Shown piece by piece: positions 8,587 through 17,419 of a stretch of DNA of 64,000 nt; within the stretch, counting starts at the first letter, position 1; the number at the start of each line of letters is the position of its first letter. Made by a program: the position numbers and the translations under genes. The stretch is from JAQBQB01 sp963846925 (lineage in GTDB: Bacteria; Gemmatimonadota; Gemmatimonadetes; Gemmatimonadales; Gemmatimonadaceae), in NCBI GenBank assembly GCA_963846925.1, contig CAWJXW010000012.1, forward strand, positions 53,496 to 117,495. The letters are read 5' to 3'. The notes beneath the pieces were generated by a model. It saw only the letters and a program-made list of their open reading frames with translations, was not told the DNA's origin and searched no databases.

Positions 8587-10320
8587 TCAAAACCGATGCC
8601 TCAGCCGGAAGAAGAAGTTCAGCTTCTGCGCCGGCGTCGAGAGCGACTTGGCGGTGTAGACGCCGATGCCTCCGACGTCGAGACCGAATCCGATGTCCGT
8701 TCGGAAGCTCGACAACGGCGGAATCTCCGTCGAGCCGATGCCCACGCTGCCGGGCGCCGTGCCGACGAGCCAGCCGCGGCCGGCGTCGGCGAACACGACG
8801 TACGCGACGTCTCCGTGCTCGCTGTGATAGTTCCGCGGCCAATCCGGCCATCGTCCCGTGAAATCAAAGCGCAGATCACCGCGGTACTCGACCTGCGCGA
8901 GCATGATCCGATCGCACTGGGCCGGTTGTCCCAGCAAAAGCACTCCACCGTAGTTGCAGTCTCCGACGTTCGGGCTGACCACCGAGCGGAAGTCGTATCC
9001 CGGAATTGCGCCGGGGCCGTCCACGGAGAGGCGTCGTTCGAGCGGCAGCTCGTTGCCGCCGAGCCACCCGCCGAGGATGAGGCGCAGGTTCAGCTGGTCG
9101 TTCGGTCCAAGGCGGTTGTAGCGGCGAAGGTCGAGGAATCCGCGCGTGTACTCGACGTGATCGCCGGCCTGCGTTTCGCGCACGAGCGACGTCGGCCCGA
9201 TTTCCGTCGGGCGTCCGGCGCCGTGCTCGAGATTCGCCAGCGCCAGCCACCCCGACCACGGATCGTCCTGATCCGTGCGCGTGTCGAACGTCAGCGACAG
9301 CGTTCCGATGTGGAACACGCCGGCGTCGACCTCGGGATTCGCGCGCCAATTCTGCGCGTCGTTGAACAGCGTGAACGGATTCTTGAGCAGACGCGAATCC
9401 CAATGTTCTTCGCCGTACGTCCCCGTGAGGCGCACGTTGCGCGCGCCGTAGAGCGTCGCGATCGCCGTCGCGCCGTGCCGCTGGAAGTAGTCGCGGTAGT
9501 CGCGGCGCACGAGAAACGCGGCGAGCGCCGTCTCGACGCTGCTCAGCTGCCAATCTTCGACCGGATCGACGACGCTGAACACGCGTCCGCCGATGCCGAT
9601 CCCGCGTTCGCGGCCGAAGCGCACTTCACTCCGCAGATCGTGGCCAACGTCGCCGTTCTCCGACTCGAAGCTTCCCGTGCGCACGATCGCCGACGCGCCC
9701 GCGTCGACGCTGCCCCACGGTGTCAGTCTGTGGAGCACGGGCCCGACGTTGAGCGGCCATCCTTCGACGCGATTGTACGCGCCCGCCTGGACGATGCGCA
9801 CCGCCTTCGCCCAGTTCTCGTCGTGCTCTCGCTCGAGGCGGCGCCACCACGTGTCCTCGTCCACCTCGCCGGTCGTGATCGCGACGATTCGTTCACCGTC
9901 CTGCCGATACACGAGCGAGTCGGCGTACGTCCGCACGCCGCCGTCGACGCGCGCCGAATCCGCGCGCTCGACTCGCCCGCCGATCACGAGCAGCGCGCCG
10001 TCGACGTGCGCCGCCGCGCGAAGCACCACGCTGGCATTGAGCGCGAGCACGTTGCCGGTCACGTGTCCAGAGATCAAAAGCGGGCCATGCTGGACAGCGA
10101 CGTTGCCGCTCACTTCCTGACCCGCGGCGATCTCGACCTGCTCCGTCGCGCGCAGTGCGTTCTGTCCGTTCCAGCGGTCCACCGCTTCGCGCCGCACGTC
10201 GCGCGGCAACGACGGCCGCGCCGTCGATACCGGTTCCTGCGCATTCGCGGGCGCGGGGCGCGTAATCGCGGCGGCGCACGCCGCGCCGATGAGTGCCCCT
10301 GCCAAGGTTCGCCTACGCAT
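8587..10320 (-). CDS. Outer-membrane barrel protein with bactofilin-like N-terminal repeats
   Basis: 577 residues from ATG 10320, with GGAG six bases upstream. A signal peptide ends near ANAQEP. Residues of about 60-130 form short beta-helix-type repeats (EIAAGQEVSGNVAVQHGPLLIS, HVTGNVLALNASVVLRAAAHVDGALLVIGG) like bactofilin/polymer-forming modules. The remaining 400 or so residues look like a Bam/patatin-type surface-antigen barrel. They contain DTRTDQDDPWSG, LSVDGPGAIPGYDF and AYVVFADAGRGW, and end RLRHRF with the C-terminal phenylalanine of outer-membrane barrels. It starts 35 bases after the response-regulator stop, so it is probably co-transcribed and may be an output of that system. 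Confidence 0.7.
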   Translation of the reverse strand: MRRRTLAGALIGAACAAAITRPAPANAQEPVSTARPSLPRDVRREAVDRWNGQNALRATEQVEIAAGQEVSGNVAVQHGPLLISGHVTGNVLALNASVVLRAAAHVDGALLVIGGRVERADSARVDGGVRTYADSLVYRQDGERIVAITTGEVDEDTWWRRLEREHDENWAKAVRIVQAGAYNRVEGWPLNVGPVLHRLTPWGSVDAGASAIVRTGSFESENGDVGHDLRSEVRFGRERGIGIGGRVFSVVDPVEDWQLSSVETALAAFLVRRDYRDYFQRHGATAIATLYGARNVRLTGTYGEEHWDSRLLKNPFTLFNDAQNWRANPEVDAGVFHIGTLSLTFDTRTDQDDPWSGWLALANLEHGAGRPTEIGPTSLVRETQAGDHVEYTRGFLDLRRYNRLGPNDQLNLRLILGGWLGGNELPLERRLSVDGPGAIPGYDFRSVVSPNVGDCNYGGVLLLGQPAQCDRIMLAQVEYRGDLRFDFTGRWPDWPRNYHSEHGDVAYVVFADAGRGWLVGTAPGSVGIGSTEIPPLSSFRTDIGFGLDVGGIGVYTAKSLSTPAQKLNFFFRLRHRF

Positions 10321-10355
10321 GAAAACTCCAGTCAAGGATCGCGGGCCGTCACCCG

Positions 10356-11747
10356 CTACTCGGCGCCGACGGCGATACCCAGCCGCCGCATCCTGCGATA
10401 CAAGTTGGGCCTGTCGGTGCGCAGGCGTCGCGCCGCCTCGGCGATGTTACCGCTAGCCATCGACAGTGCGCGCGAGATCAGCGTTCGCTCGTAGTCGTCG
10501 AGCGTGTCGCTGAGCGATGATTCCAGCTCGGCGGGGTCGGGGAGGGGAAGCGCCGTCGGCGGCGTCGGCGTTCGCGGCGCGCGCTCGAGAGGCAGAACCG
10601 CCGCGACGTCGGCCTCGGTCACGCGACGGCCGGCGTGCAGGATCGCCAGCCGCTCGATGATGTTGGCGAGCTCGCGCACGTTGCCGGGCCACCGATGACG
10701 CGACAGCGCGGCGATCGCGTCGTCGGTCCAGTCGGGAACGGCTTGCCCCGTGCGCAACCGGTGCAGCGCGGCGAAGTGGCGCACGAGCGACGGGATGTCG
10801 CCCGGACGGTCGCGCAACGGCGGCAGCGGAATGGGAATCACGTTCAAGCGAAACAGCAGATCTTCGCGAAACGCTCCGTCCACGACGCCGCGCGCGAGGT
10901 CCTTGTTCGTCGCCGAGACGATCCGCACGTCCACGCGCACCGGCTTTCCGCCGCCGACGCGTTCGATCTCCTTGGCCTCGATCGCGCGCAGCAGCTTCGC
11001 CTGCGCTTCGGCGCCGAGGTCGCCCACTTCGTCGAGGAAGAGCGTGCCGCGGTGCGCCAGCTCGAAGCGGCCGATGCGCCGGTCGGTCGCGCCGGTGAAC
11101 GCGCCGCGCTCGTGGCCGAACATCTCGCTCTCGACGAGGTCGCGCGGGATCGCCGCGCAGTTCACCCGCACGAAGGGGCGGTCGCGCCGGCTGCTGCCCT
11201 CGTGAATCGCCGCGGCCACGAGCTCTTTACCGGTGCCCGACTCGCCGGTGATCATCACACGCGAATCGCTCGGCGCGATGCGCTCGATGAGCCCGCGCAC
11301 CTGGCGCATTCCCGGGCTGTCGCCGACCATCTCGCCGCTCAGTCCGAGGTCGGCGCGCAGCGTCCGCGCCTCCCGCCGCGCCTGGCGCAGCTCCATCGCC
11401 GACGACAGCGCCAGCAGCACGCTCTCGGGGCTCAGCGGCTTCTCCAGGAAGTTGAACGCGCCGAGCTTGGTCGCTTTCACCGCGTCGCTCAGCCCCGCGC
11501 GCCCGCTCATCATGATGACTGGCACGTCGGGGAGCGACTCGCGCACGCGGGCGAGCGTCGCCATCCCGTCCAACTCGCCGGGGATCATCAGGTCGAGCAG
11601 GAGCGCGTCGGGCTCCGCCTCGAGCGCGCGCGACAGGCCGCCGGCGCCGTCGTGCGCGTCGCGGACCTCGTAGCCCTCGGCCACGAGCAGCGCGCCGACC
11701 ATCCGGCGGATGTTCGACTCGTCGTCGATGATCAGCACGCTCGGCAT
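10356..11747 (-). CDS. Sigma-54-dependent response regulator, NtrC/NtrX type
   Basis: 463 residues. The receiver domain has DDE (8-10) and phospho-acceptor D52 (LLLDLMIPGE), with K103 in EKP. The AAA+ domain has Walker A GESGTGKE (168-175) and the GAFTGA loop (215-220) that contacts sigma-54. A Fis-type helix-turn-helix (SGNIAEAARRLRTDRPNLYRRMRRLG) closes the protein. All parts needed for activation of sigma-54 promoters are intact. It lies at the downstream end of the kinase operon and directly upstream of the barrel gene. The matching kinase is at 12372-13604. Confidence 0.95.
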   Translation of the reverse strand: MPSVLIIDDESNIRRMVGALLVAEGYEVRDAHDGAGGLSRALEAEPDALLLDLMIPGELDGMATLARVRESLPDVPVIMMSGRAGLSDAVKATKLGAFNFLEKPLSPESVLLALSSAMELRQARREARTLRADLGLSGEMVGDSPGMRQVRGLIERIAPSDSRVMITGESGTGKELVAAAIHEGSSRRDRPFVRVNCAAIPRDLVESEMFGHERGAFTGATDRRIGRFELAHRGTLFLDEVGDLGAEAQAKLLRAIEAKEIERVGGGKPVRVDVRIVSATNKDLARGVVDGAFREDLLFRLNVIPIPLPPLRDRPGDIPSLVRHFAALHRLRTGQAVPDWTDDAIAALSRHRWPGNVRELANIIERLAILHAGRRVTEADVAAVLPLERAPRTPTPPTALPLPDPAELESSLSDTLDDYERTLISRALSMASGNIAEAARRLRTDRPNLYRRMRRLGIAVGAE

Positions 11748-11756
11748 TCGACTTCT

Positions 11757-12083
11757 CTAAGAGGTCGAGTCGGCGTGCGGCAGAGCGTTCTTCTGCATCT
11801 CGGCCATCAGCTTGGCGGTGAACCGCTGCGCTTCGGCGATCCGCTCGACCTCGACCGCGATCGCCTCGACGCCCTGCTCGATCCGCTCGAGGCGGCTCAG
11901 CACCTCGGGCGACACCTGCGCCGGCGCCGAAGCGCCGCGCTCGAAGCGCCGCGTGATGGCGCGGATGATCGGAATGCCGAGCGCGATGACCGCGATCGTC
12001 GCGAAGAACGCCTCGCTGATCTCGATCGCGCCCGGCGGAATGTCGGGCGGACCTTGAAGCATCGCCGCCGCGATCAGCATCAT
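11757..12083 (-). CDS. Small membrane/coiled-coil protein
   Basis: 108 residues: one N-terminal transmembrane segment (FFATIAVIALGIPIIRAI), a short basic stretch, then a predicted coiled coil (LSRLERIEQGVEAIAVEVERIAEAQRF) and a polar tail. The start ATG overlaps the upstream stop (ATGA). It is a sequence relative of the preceding gene product (12080-12379), sharing the IAVEVERI-EAQRFT-KL pattern, so the pair arose by tandem duplication. Function unknown; the position between kinase and regulator suggests a modulator at the membrane. Confidence 0.7.
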   Translation of the reverse strand: MMLIAAAMLQGPPDIPPGAIEISEAFFATIAVIALGIPIIRAITRRFERGASAPAQVSPEVLSRLERIEQGVEAIAVEVERIAEAQRFTAKLMAEMQKNALPHADSTS

Positions 12084-12379
12084 GTCGAGTTCCCGAACGC
12101 ACGTCGCCGCAGACTCGCTCGCGGCGCGCCGTTGTTCCGCTCGGCGAGAAGCTTCGTCGTGAAACGCTGCCCCTCGGAGATGCGCTCCACCTCGATCGCG
12201 ATCGAGTCGATCGCCTGCTCCATTCGCGCGATCTGCGCCCCAAGCTCCGGCGAAATCGCCGGCGCGATGGGCTGGCGTTCCATCCGTCGCGCGAACGCCC
12301 GTGCGAGCGGGACGCCGATCGCCGTCACCGCGACCATCACGAAGAACGCAATCGGTACGAGAATGTCCTCGTTATGCAT
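12080..12379 (-). CDS. Small membrane/coiled-coil protein, paralogue of the next gene
   Basis: 99 residues with an N-terminal transmembrane helix (ILVPIAFFVMVAVTAIGVPL), a basic patch and a coiled coil (LGAQIARMEQAIDSIAIEVERISEGQRFTTKLL). Its ATG overlaps the last codons of the kinase gene, and its stop overlaps the next start, so the four genes are tightly coupled. The family is not recognised by name beyond a general resemblance to short DUF6249-like proteins. See the paralogue at 11757-12083. Confidence 0.7.
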   Translation of the reverse strand: MHNEDILVPIAFFVMVAVTAIGVPLARAFARRMERQPIAPAISPELGAQIARMEQAIDSIAIEVERISEGQRFTTKLLAERNNGAPRASLRRRAFGNST

Positions 12380-13604
12380 GTGCTTCCTCCACTCCGTTTC
12401 GTTGGCCGTCGACGGGGAGCACGAATCGAATCTCGGTGCCGCCGCCGATGCGGCTGTCGGCGCTCACGGTGCCTGCATGCGCGAGGACGGCCTGCCGCGC
12501 GATGGCGAGGCCGAGCCCCGTGCCGCCGGGCTTGGACGTGACGTACGGGTCCCAGATGCGCGACAGGCGGTCCGGCGAGATGCCGCACCCCGTGTCCGCG
12601 ACCGCGATCTCGACCGCGTCTTGCCCCGCGTGCGCCGTGCGGCGCACGCGCACGCCGACGGCGCCGCCGTCCTTGCACGCGTCCACCGCGTTGAGCATCA
12701 CGTTCGACAGCGCGCGTGCCAGCGCGTCGTGGTGCGCCTGGATCATCGGCACGTCGTCGGCGACGTCCACCTTCACGTTGACGCTGGGCGGAATCGTCGC
12801 GCGCGCCGTGTAGCGCGCGAGCTCACCCACGTCCACCTCGGCGCGCGGTCCTTCCGGAAGCCGTCCGAATTGCGCGAAGCTGCGGGCCAGCGCCTCGAGT
12901 CGCTGCGACTCCGTCGCGAGCACCTCCACCGTCTCGGCGAGCTCGGGCGGCGCCTCGCGCCGCAATCGCTCCACGGCGAAGCGGATCGGCGTGAGCGGAT
13001 TCTTCAGCTCGTGCGCGACCTGTCGCGCGCTCTCGCGCAGGGCGGCCGAACGCTCGTTCTCGACGGCTCGCGCGCGTCCGATCTCCAACTCGCCGGCCAT
13101 CTCGCGCATGCTGCGCCGCAGCACCTCGAACTCCGGCGCGCCGCGGCGCGGCGGCGTCGTGGGCAGTTGTTCGCCGCGACCGATCCGCTCCGTCCAGCCG
13201 ACCAACTCGCGCAACGGCCGGCTCAGGTTGCGGCTCAGGTGTCCGGCGACGCGCGACGCCACGACGGCGATCACCAGCACGCCGATGAGCGTCGTCAACG
13301 CGATCATCTTCGCGCCCTGCCGAAACACGAAATCCGCCTGGCGCGAGTGGACCACGCTGCTCCGCAGCACGCGCTCGTGCGCGTCGAGCGCTCGTCGCTG
13401 CGCGTCCGACAGGTTCGCTCCGCGGATGGCCGTCACCGCTCGCTCGCCGGTCGCCGCCACGCTGTCCCACGCCGCGGTCCCCGAGACGAGCGGAAGCACG
13501 AAGGATCCGGTGGCGTTCCACGCGACGGCAATGAGGATCGACGGAACGAGGGCGAATGCCAGTAGAATGGCGAAGAGGCGGCCGCGAAATCCGACGCGCT
13601 TCAC
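12372..13604 (-). CDS. Membrane sensor histidine kinase, NtrY-like
   Basis: 410 residues from GTG 13604, with AGGAG upstream; an ATG at 13703 gives an implausible leader. A transmembrane helix (LFAILLAFALVPSILIAV), a periplasmic loop of about 75 residues, a second helix (MIALTTLIGVLVIAVVAS) and a HAMP-like linker come first. The catalytic core follows: phospho-accepting histidine in RQVAHELKNPLTP (H198), N box NVMLNAVDACKDGG, G1 DTGCGIS and G2 GGTGLGLAIARQ. The H-box is of the HELKNPL class seen in nitrogen-type kinases. The signal is unknown. First gene of the operon that runs down to about 7909. Confidence 0.92.
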   Translation of the reverse strand: MKRVGFRGRLFAILLAFALVPSILIAVAWNATGSFVLPLVSGTAAWDSVAATGERAVTAIRGANLSDAQRRALDAHERVLRSSVVHSRQADFVFRQGAKMIALTTLIGVLVIAVVASRVAGHLSRNLSRPLRELVGWTERIGRGEQLPTTPPRRGAPEFEVLRRSMREMAGELEIGRARAVENERSAALRESARQVAHELKNPLTPIRFAVERLRREAPPELAETVEVLATESQRLEALARSFAQFGRLPEGPRAEVDVGELARYTARATIPPSVNVKVDVADDVPMIQAHHDALARALSNVMLNAVDACKDGGAVGVRVRRTAHAGQDAVEIAVADTGCGISPDRLSRIWDPYVTSKPGGTGLGLAIARQAVLAHAGTVSADSRIGGGTEIRFVLPVDGQRNGVEEAHA

Positions 13605-13689
13605 AGGGGCTCCTACGAGGTGCGGATGACGACGGTTTCGGGGTCTAACATACTGGTGGTACTGGGCACCAACCACCCTGAGAAACGAC

Positions 13690-14112
13690 ATGAAGACCCA
13701 CACCGACTATCTCACGTTCGAGACAAAACGCCGCCAGGAGATCATCGACATCACCGACGCCGTCGAACGCTGTCGGGCGTCCGCCAAGATCAGCGAGGGG
13801 ATGGTGCTTGCCTCGGCGATGCACATCTCGGCCTCCGTGTTCGTGAACGACCACGAGCCGGGACTCTGGAAGGACATCCTCGATTGGCTCGAGGAGTCCG
13901 TCGCGCCGTGGGATCCCGAGCGATACCGCCACAACAGCGGCACGGGTGAGGACAACGCGGCGGCGCATCTCCGCTCGATCACGATCGGCCACGAGGTCAT
14001 CGTGCCGGTCACGGCCGGAAAGCTCGACCTTGGCCCCTGGCAGCGGATCTTCTACGGTGAATGGGACGGACAGCGTCCCAAACGGGTCATTCTCAAGGCG
14101 ATGGGAGATTGA
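13690..14112 (+). CDS. yjbQ: YjbQ-family protein (UPF0047)
   Basis: 140 residues, the normal family length. The signature SEGMVLASAMHISASVFVNDHEPGL contains the conserved histidines, followed by YRHNSGTGEDNAAAHLRSITIGHEVIVPV and PWQRIFYGEWDG. The family has weak thiamine-phosphate synthase activity in Escherichia coli, but its true role is not settled. It is divergent from the kinase gene, with 85 bases between the starts, so both promoters lie in that gap. Confidence 0.9.
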   Translation: MKTHTDYLTFETKRRQEIIDITDAVERCRASAKISEGMVLASAMHISASVFVNDHEPGLWKDILDWLEESVAPWDPERYRHNSGTGEDNAAAHLRSITIGHEVIVPVTAGKLDLGPWQRIFYGEWDGQRPKRVILKAMGD

Positions 14113-14176
14113 GCCGCAGCATGGCTTTACGCGGTGATGCGCCCTACATTTCTGGTTTGACTCGCACAGCCGATGC

Positions 14177-16006
14177 ATGAATTCTAGACAACCGCGCTCG
14201 CCCTCTCGCGCGTCGAGCGCCCTCATTCACCGCGGGCCGCAGGCGATGTCCGCCAACGCCCCGTTCGTCCAGGCGCCGATCCACGCGCCCAACGCCGCAC
14301 TCCTCATCGACTTCGACAACGTCACGATGGGGATCCGCTCCGACCTCGGGAAGGAGCTTCGCAGCCTCCTGTCGTCGGAGATCATCAAGGGCAAAGTCGC
14401 GGTGCAGCGCGCCTACGCCGACTGGCGCCGCTACCCGATGTACATCGTTCCGCTCGCCGAGGCGTCGATCGACCTGATCTTCGCGCCGGCGTACGGATCG
14501 TCGAAGAAGAACGCCACCGACATCCGCCTCGCCATCGACGCGCTCGAGCTGGTGTTCACCCGCCCGGAGATCGGCACGTTCATTCTCCTCTCGGGCGACT
14601 CCGACTTCTCGAGCCTGGTGATCAAGCTCAAGGAGTACGGCAAGTACGTCATCGGCGTCGGCATCCGCGAATCGTCGAGCGACCTGCTCGTCCAGAACTG
14701 CGACGAGTACTACAGCTACAACGCCCTCGCCGGCCTGGTGAAGGCGCAGGACGACGAGCCCACGCGAAAGTGGGATCCGTGGGAGCTCGTGACGGAAGCG
14801 GTGCAGCGCATGAAGCGCAGCAACGACGTCATGCGCTCCGACCGCCTCAAGCAGGTGATGCAGGAGATCGACGCGACGTTCGACGAGAAGAATCTCGGAA
14901 TATCAAAATTCTCGAGATTCTGCCAGGAAGCCGCGCAGAAGGGCCTCCTCAGCGTCTCCAAGCTCGACAACGGCCAGCTCGAGGTCGATCTGCCGGAGAC
15001 GGCGCCGGCCGGCGAGCCGCGGCGCGCGACCGAGGAAACCTCCGCCGCCGAGCCCGCGGCGGCAGCGGCATCCGGAGCGCCATCTGGAGCGTCGTCCACA
15101 ACAGAAGAGCGCCCCAACGGTCGCCGCAGAGGACGACGCGGCGGACGCGGCCGTGGAGATCGTGAAGGTCGCGAGACGCGAGTCCCGCGCGAGCTGACGA
15201 CGACAGCCGAGACGCCGGTCGCCGCGCCAGAGGCGGCGACGCCCGCCGTCGCGGCGCACGACGTCACCCCGCATGCCGTCACGCCGACGCCCCCGGTAAG
15301 CCGCCCCGCCGTGAGCGATCAGTTGGAGTTGGGCGGAGGGGCAGCGGAGGCGAGAGCTGCCGGTGAAAACGCCGCCGGAACGAGCGGCGATCGCCTCACC
15401 CGCAGCGAAGCGTTCGATCTCCTCAAGCGAACCGTCGCCGATCTCGTGCGTGACGACGAATCGGTTCGCGCCAGCGCCGTCCGCGCGCGCGCGCGCCAAC
15501 TCCTCGGCCGCGACTCCGACAGCCTCAGCGACCGGATGTTCGTGCGCATCCTCAAGGACGCCCACGACGAAGGCATCATCGACCTACGTCGCCGCGGCAA
15601 CGATTTCGAGATCGCGCGCGCGACGGTATCGGGATCGGTGGCCGATCAGCTCGCGAAGCATGAAAAGGCGGCCATCGCGCAGACGCAGCCGCCCGCCGCC
15701 GCGGCTTCAGCGCCCCGACTCGGCATGGGGCCGCGTGGCGGTGGCCGGAATCGTTCGGGCGCGGCGCGGGGACGGCCGGGCGCGCCTCCGCCCGAACTGC
15801 TCGCTGTCGGCGTCGTCGACGAACCGGCGCCAGCCGCGGTGGTTGCTCTCGTCGCAGAAGAGACCAACGGCGGTCCTCCCGCGCCGCGCGGCAAGCGCAC
15901 GCGTGGCAGTCGCGCCGCGACGAAGACGGCCGCGAAGAAATCCGTGACCAAGACCGCCGGCCGCCCTCGCGGCAAGAAAGGCGTGCCCTCGTCCCCGGAC
16001 GAATGA
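14177..16006 (+). CDS. NYN-domain RNase-like protein with two LOTUS (OST-HTH) domains
   Basis: 609 residues from ATG 14177; ATG 14246 is an alternative that starts just before the domain. The NYN/LabA domain (NAALLIDFDNVTMGI, KKNATDIRLAIDALEL, FILLSGDSDFSSLV) has the conserved acidic residues of PIN-like nucleases. A LOTUS/OST-HTH domain follows (LVTEAVQRM...ISKFSRFCQEAAQKGLL). After a long Pro/Ala/Arg-rich linker comes a second LOTUS (AFDLLKRTVADLV...MFVRILKDAHDEGIIDLRRRG). The tail is Lys/Ala/Arg-rich with an AT-hook-like GRPRGKK. It probably binds and perhaps cleaves RNA. A weak -35/-10 pair (TTGACT 14157, AATTCT 14180) could favour the later start. Confidence 0.88.
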   Translation: MNSRQPRSPSRASSALIHRGPQAMSANAPFVQAPIHAPNAALLIDFDNVTMGIRSDLGKELRSLLSSEIIKGKVAVQRAYADWRRYPMYIVPLAEASIDLIFAPAYGSSKKNATDIRLAIDALELVFTRPEIGTFILLSGDSDFSSLVIKLKEYGKYVIGVGIRESSSDLLVQNCDEYYSYNALAGLVKAQDDEPTRKWDPWELVTEAVQRMKRSNDVMRSDRLKQVMQEIDATFDEKNLGISKFSRFCQEAAQKGLLSVSKLDNGQLEVDLPETAPAGEPRRATEETSAAEPAAAAASGAPSGASSTTEERPNGRRRGRRGGRGRGDREGRETRVPRELTTTAETPVAAPEAATPAVAAHDVTPHAVTPTPPVSRPAVSDQLELGGGAAEARAAGENAAGTSGDRLTRSEAFDLLKRTVADLVRDDESVRASAVRARARQLLGRDSDSLSDRMFVRILKDAHDEGIIDLRRRGNDFEIARATVSGSVADQLAKHEKAAIAQTQPPAAAASAPRLGMGPRGGGRNRSGAARGRPGAPPPELLAVGVVDEPAPAAVVALVAEETNGGPPAPRGKRTRGSRAATKTAAKKSVTKTAGRPRGKKGVPSSPDE

Positions 16007-16030
16007 CGCGATGCGCGTGACGAGGTTGAG

Positions 16031-16684
16031 ATGACCGCGAACGCCGCGCCCAAAGCGCGGCGTTCTCGTCTTGGCGTGCAAATCGGGGCGCCGCTCCCCG
16101 CCTCGTTCTACGATCGCCCCACCGAACAGGTCGCCCGCGACCTCCTCGGCGCGATCCTCGAGTGCCGCACGCGCGACGGCGTCGCCGCCGGCCGCATCGT
16201 GGAGACCGAGGCGTACCTCGGCGAGCACGATCTCGCCTGCCACGCTGCCGCCGGCCTCACCGCGCGCACGGCACCGCTCTACGACCGTCCCGGGATCGCG
16301 TACGTGTACTTCATCTACGGCATGCACTGGTGCTTCAACGCCGTGACGCGCGCGAAGGGCGAACCGAGCGCGGTGCTCGTGCGCGCGATCGAGCCGGTGC
16401 AGGGCATCGAGTTGATGCGCGAGCGCCGCGGCGTGCGGCGAGACGTCGATCTCACGAACGGTCCCGCGAAGTTGTGCGACGCGCTGGGAATCGACGGCCA
16501 CTTCAACCGCGCGGTGCTTCAGCGCGGGCCGCTGACGATTCGCGAAGGCTCGCCGATCCCCGATTCACGCGTCGCGATCACGCCGCGCATCGGCATTACA
16601 CGCTGCGCCGATTGGCCATTGCGCTGGATCGTCCGCGACAGCGGGTTCATCTCCGGAAAGCCGCCACTCTCAATTCGCGGCTGA
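16031..16684 (+). CDS. mpg: 3-methyladenine DNA glycosylase (AAG/Mpg type)
   Basis: 217 residues, usual for the family. It excises alkylated purines in base-excision repair. The family motifs are in order: YDRPTEQVARDLLGAIL, the catalytic glutamate region GRIVETEAYLGEHDLACHA, the base-flipping loop GIAYVYFIYGMHWCFNAV, and VDLTNGPAKLCDALGI. GAGG lies about six bases upstream of the ATG. The gap to the LOTUS-NYN gene is 24 bases, so co-transcription is likely. Confidence 0.92.
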   Translation: MTANAAPKARRSRLGVQIGAPLPASFYDRPTEQVARDLLGAILECRTRDGVAAGRIVETEAYLGEHDLACHAAAGLTARTAPLYDRPGIAYVYFIYGMHWCFNAVTRAKGEPSAVLVRAIEPVQGIELMRERRGVRRDVDLTNGPAKLCDALGIDGHFNRAVLQRGPLTIREGSPIPDSRVAITPRIGITRCADWPLRWIVRDSGFISGKPPLSIRG

Positions 16685-16708
16685 CGCCACCCCCCCCAAA
16701 AACGAAGC

Positions 16709-16734
16709 GGCCGGCCCTCGTGGAGGGGCCGGCC
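16709..16734. terminator. Bidirectional intrinsic terminator-like hairpin
   Basis: GGCCGGCCCTC and GAGGGGCCGGCC form a GC-rich stem with a three-base loop and one bulge. On the minus strand it is followed by TTCGTTTTTGGG, a good U-tract for the gene at 16763. On the plus strand a weaker TTTCTTT follows and would serve mpg. Confidence 0.7.
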
Positions 16735-16762
16735 ACTCAGGTTTCTTTGTTCAGCCGATCGA

Positions 16763-17419
16763 TCAGTTCTTGTCGATCGACGACCCGACGTTGTACCGCA
16801 CGCCGAACTCCAGCGAGGAGTTGAACGCCTGCCCGTTGTAGAGCAGGAAGTTGTGCTGGGTCGGGTTGACCGTCGCCTGGCCGAACACGGAGATCCCGGT
16901 GAAGCGGTATTGCGCGCCGATGATCCCGAACGGTGAGAAGCTCACCTTGTTCTGCTGAATCAGCGCCTGCGTGAAGGCAAGGTCGTCGACGGTGTTGAAC
17001 GGCGGCTGGCCGTCCGCGTCGGCGACTGCCTGGAGCGTGAACCCGGCGCCCGCGTACGGGTGCCAGCGGTTGTGCTCACCCGGGAACGCCATCAGCGCCA
17101 CGTCGAACTTGCGCAGGTTGTTGAGCCTGATGACGCGGAGGGTACCGGTGTTGGACTCACTTGACATGGCCAGCGTCTCGGAATTGAAGAACGCCTGGCC
17201 GGCCGAGATGTACAGGCCGCCGTGCGTCCGCGTGATCAGCCACTCGGCGCCCACCATCGGCGCGAACGTGTTCGCGCCGCCGGTGTCGGCCAGTGTGAAG
17301 CCGCCAGCCTTGACGCCCCAGAACCACGCGTCCTTGAACGGTCGCCCCGCCTGCGCCGTCGCGAGTGAAGGAAGCGCGACGACGGAGGCGGCAATCGTCA
17401 GGGCACGGAGAATTCGCAT
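16763..17419 (-). CDS. Secreted protein, probable small outer-membrane barrel, function unknown
   Basis: 218 residues from ATG 17419, with GAGG upstream; an upstream in-frame start at 17434 only adds five residues. A signal peptide (MRILRALTIAASVVALPSLATAQA) is followed by alternating hydrophobic/aromatic strands: WFWGVKAGGFTL, GGLYISAGQAFF, WHPYAGAGFTLQA, FSPFGIIGAQYRFTG and LEFGVRYNVG. This is the pattern of an eight- to ten-stranded barrel of the OmpA/OmpW-like size class. No specific family was recognised. It ends at a good terminator and has no operon partner. Confidence 0.7.
   Translation of the reverse strand: MRILRALTIAASVVALPSLATAQAGRPFKDAWFWGVKAGGFTLADTGGANTFAPMVGAEWLITRTHGGLYISAGQAFFNSETLAMSSESNTGTLRVIRLNNLRKFDVALMAFPGEHNRWHPYAGAGFTLQAVADADGQPPFNTVDDLAFTQALIQQNKVSFSPFGIIGAQYRFTGISVFGQATVNPTQHNFLLYNGQAFNSSLEFGVRYNVGSSIDKN

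Noticed and set aside
8596..10494. Plus-strand open frame opposite the barrel gene
   Set aside because: Composition is that of a shadow frame and the minus strand encodes a clear secreted protein.
10635..13565. Very long plus-strand open frame (about 976 codons) opposite the kinase operon
   Set aside because: It lies antisense to four well supported genes and is arginine/histidine-rich with no domain; a product of high GC.
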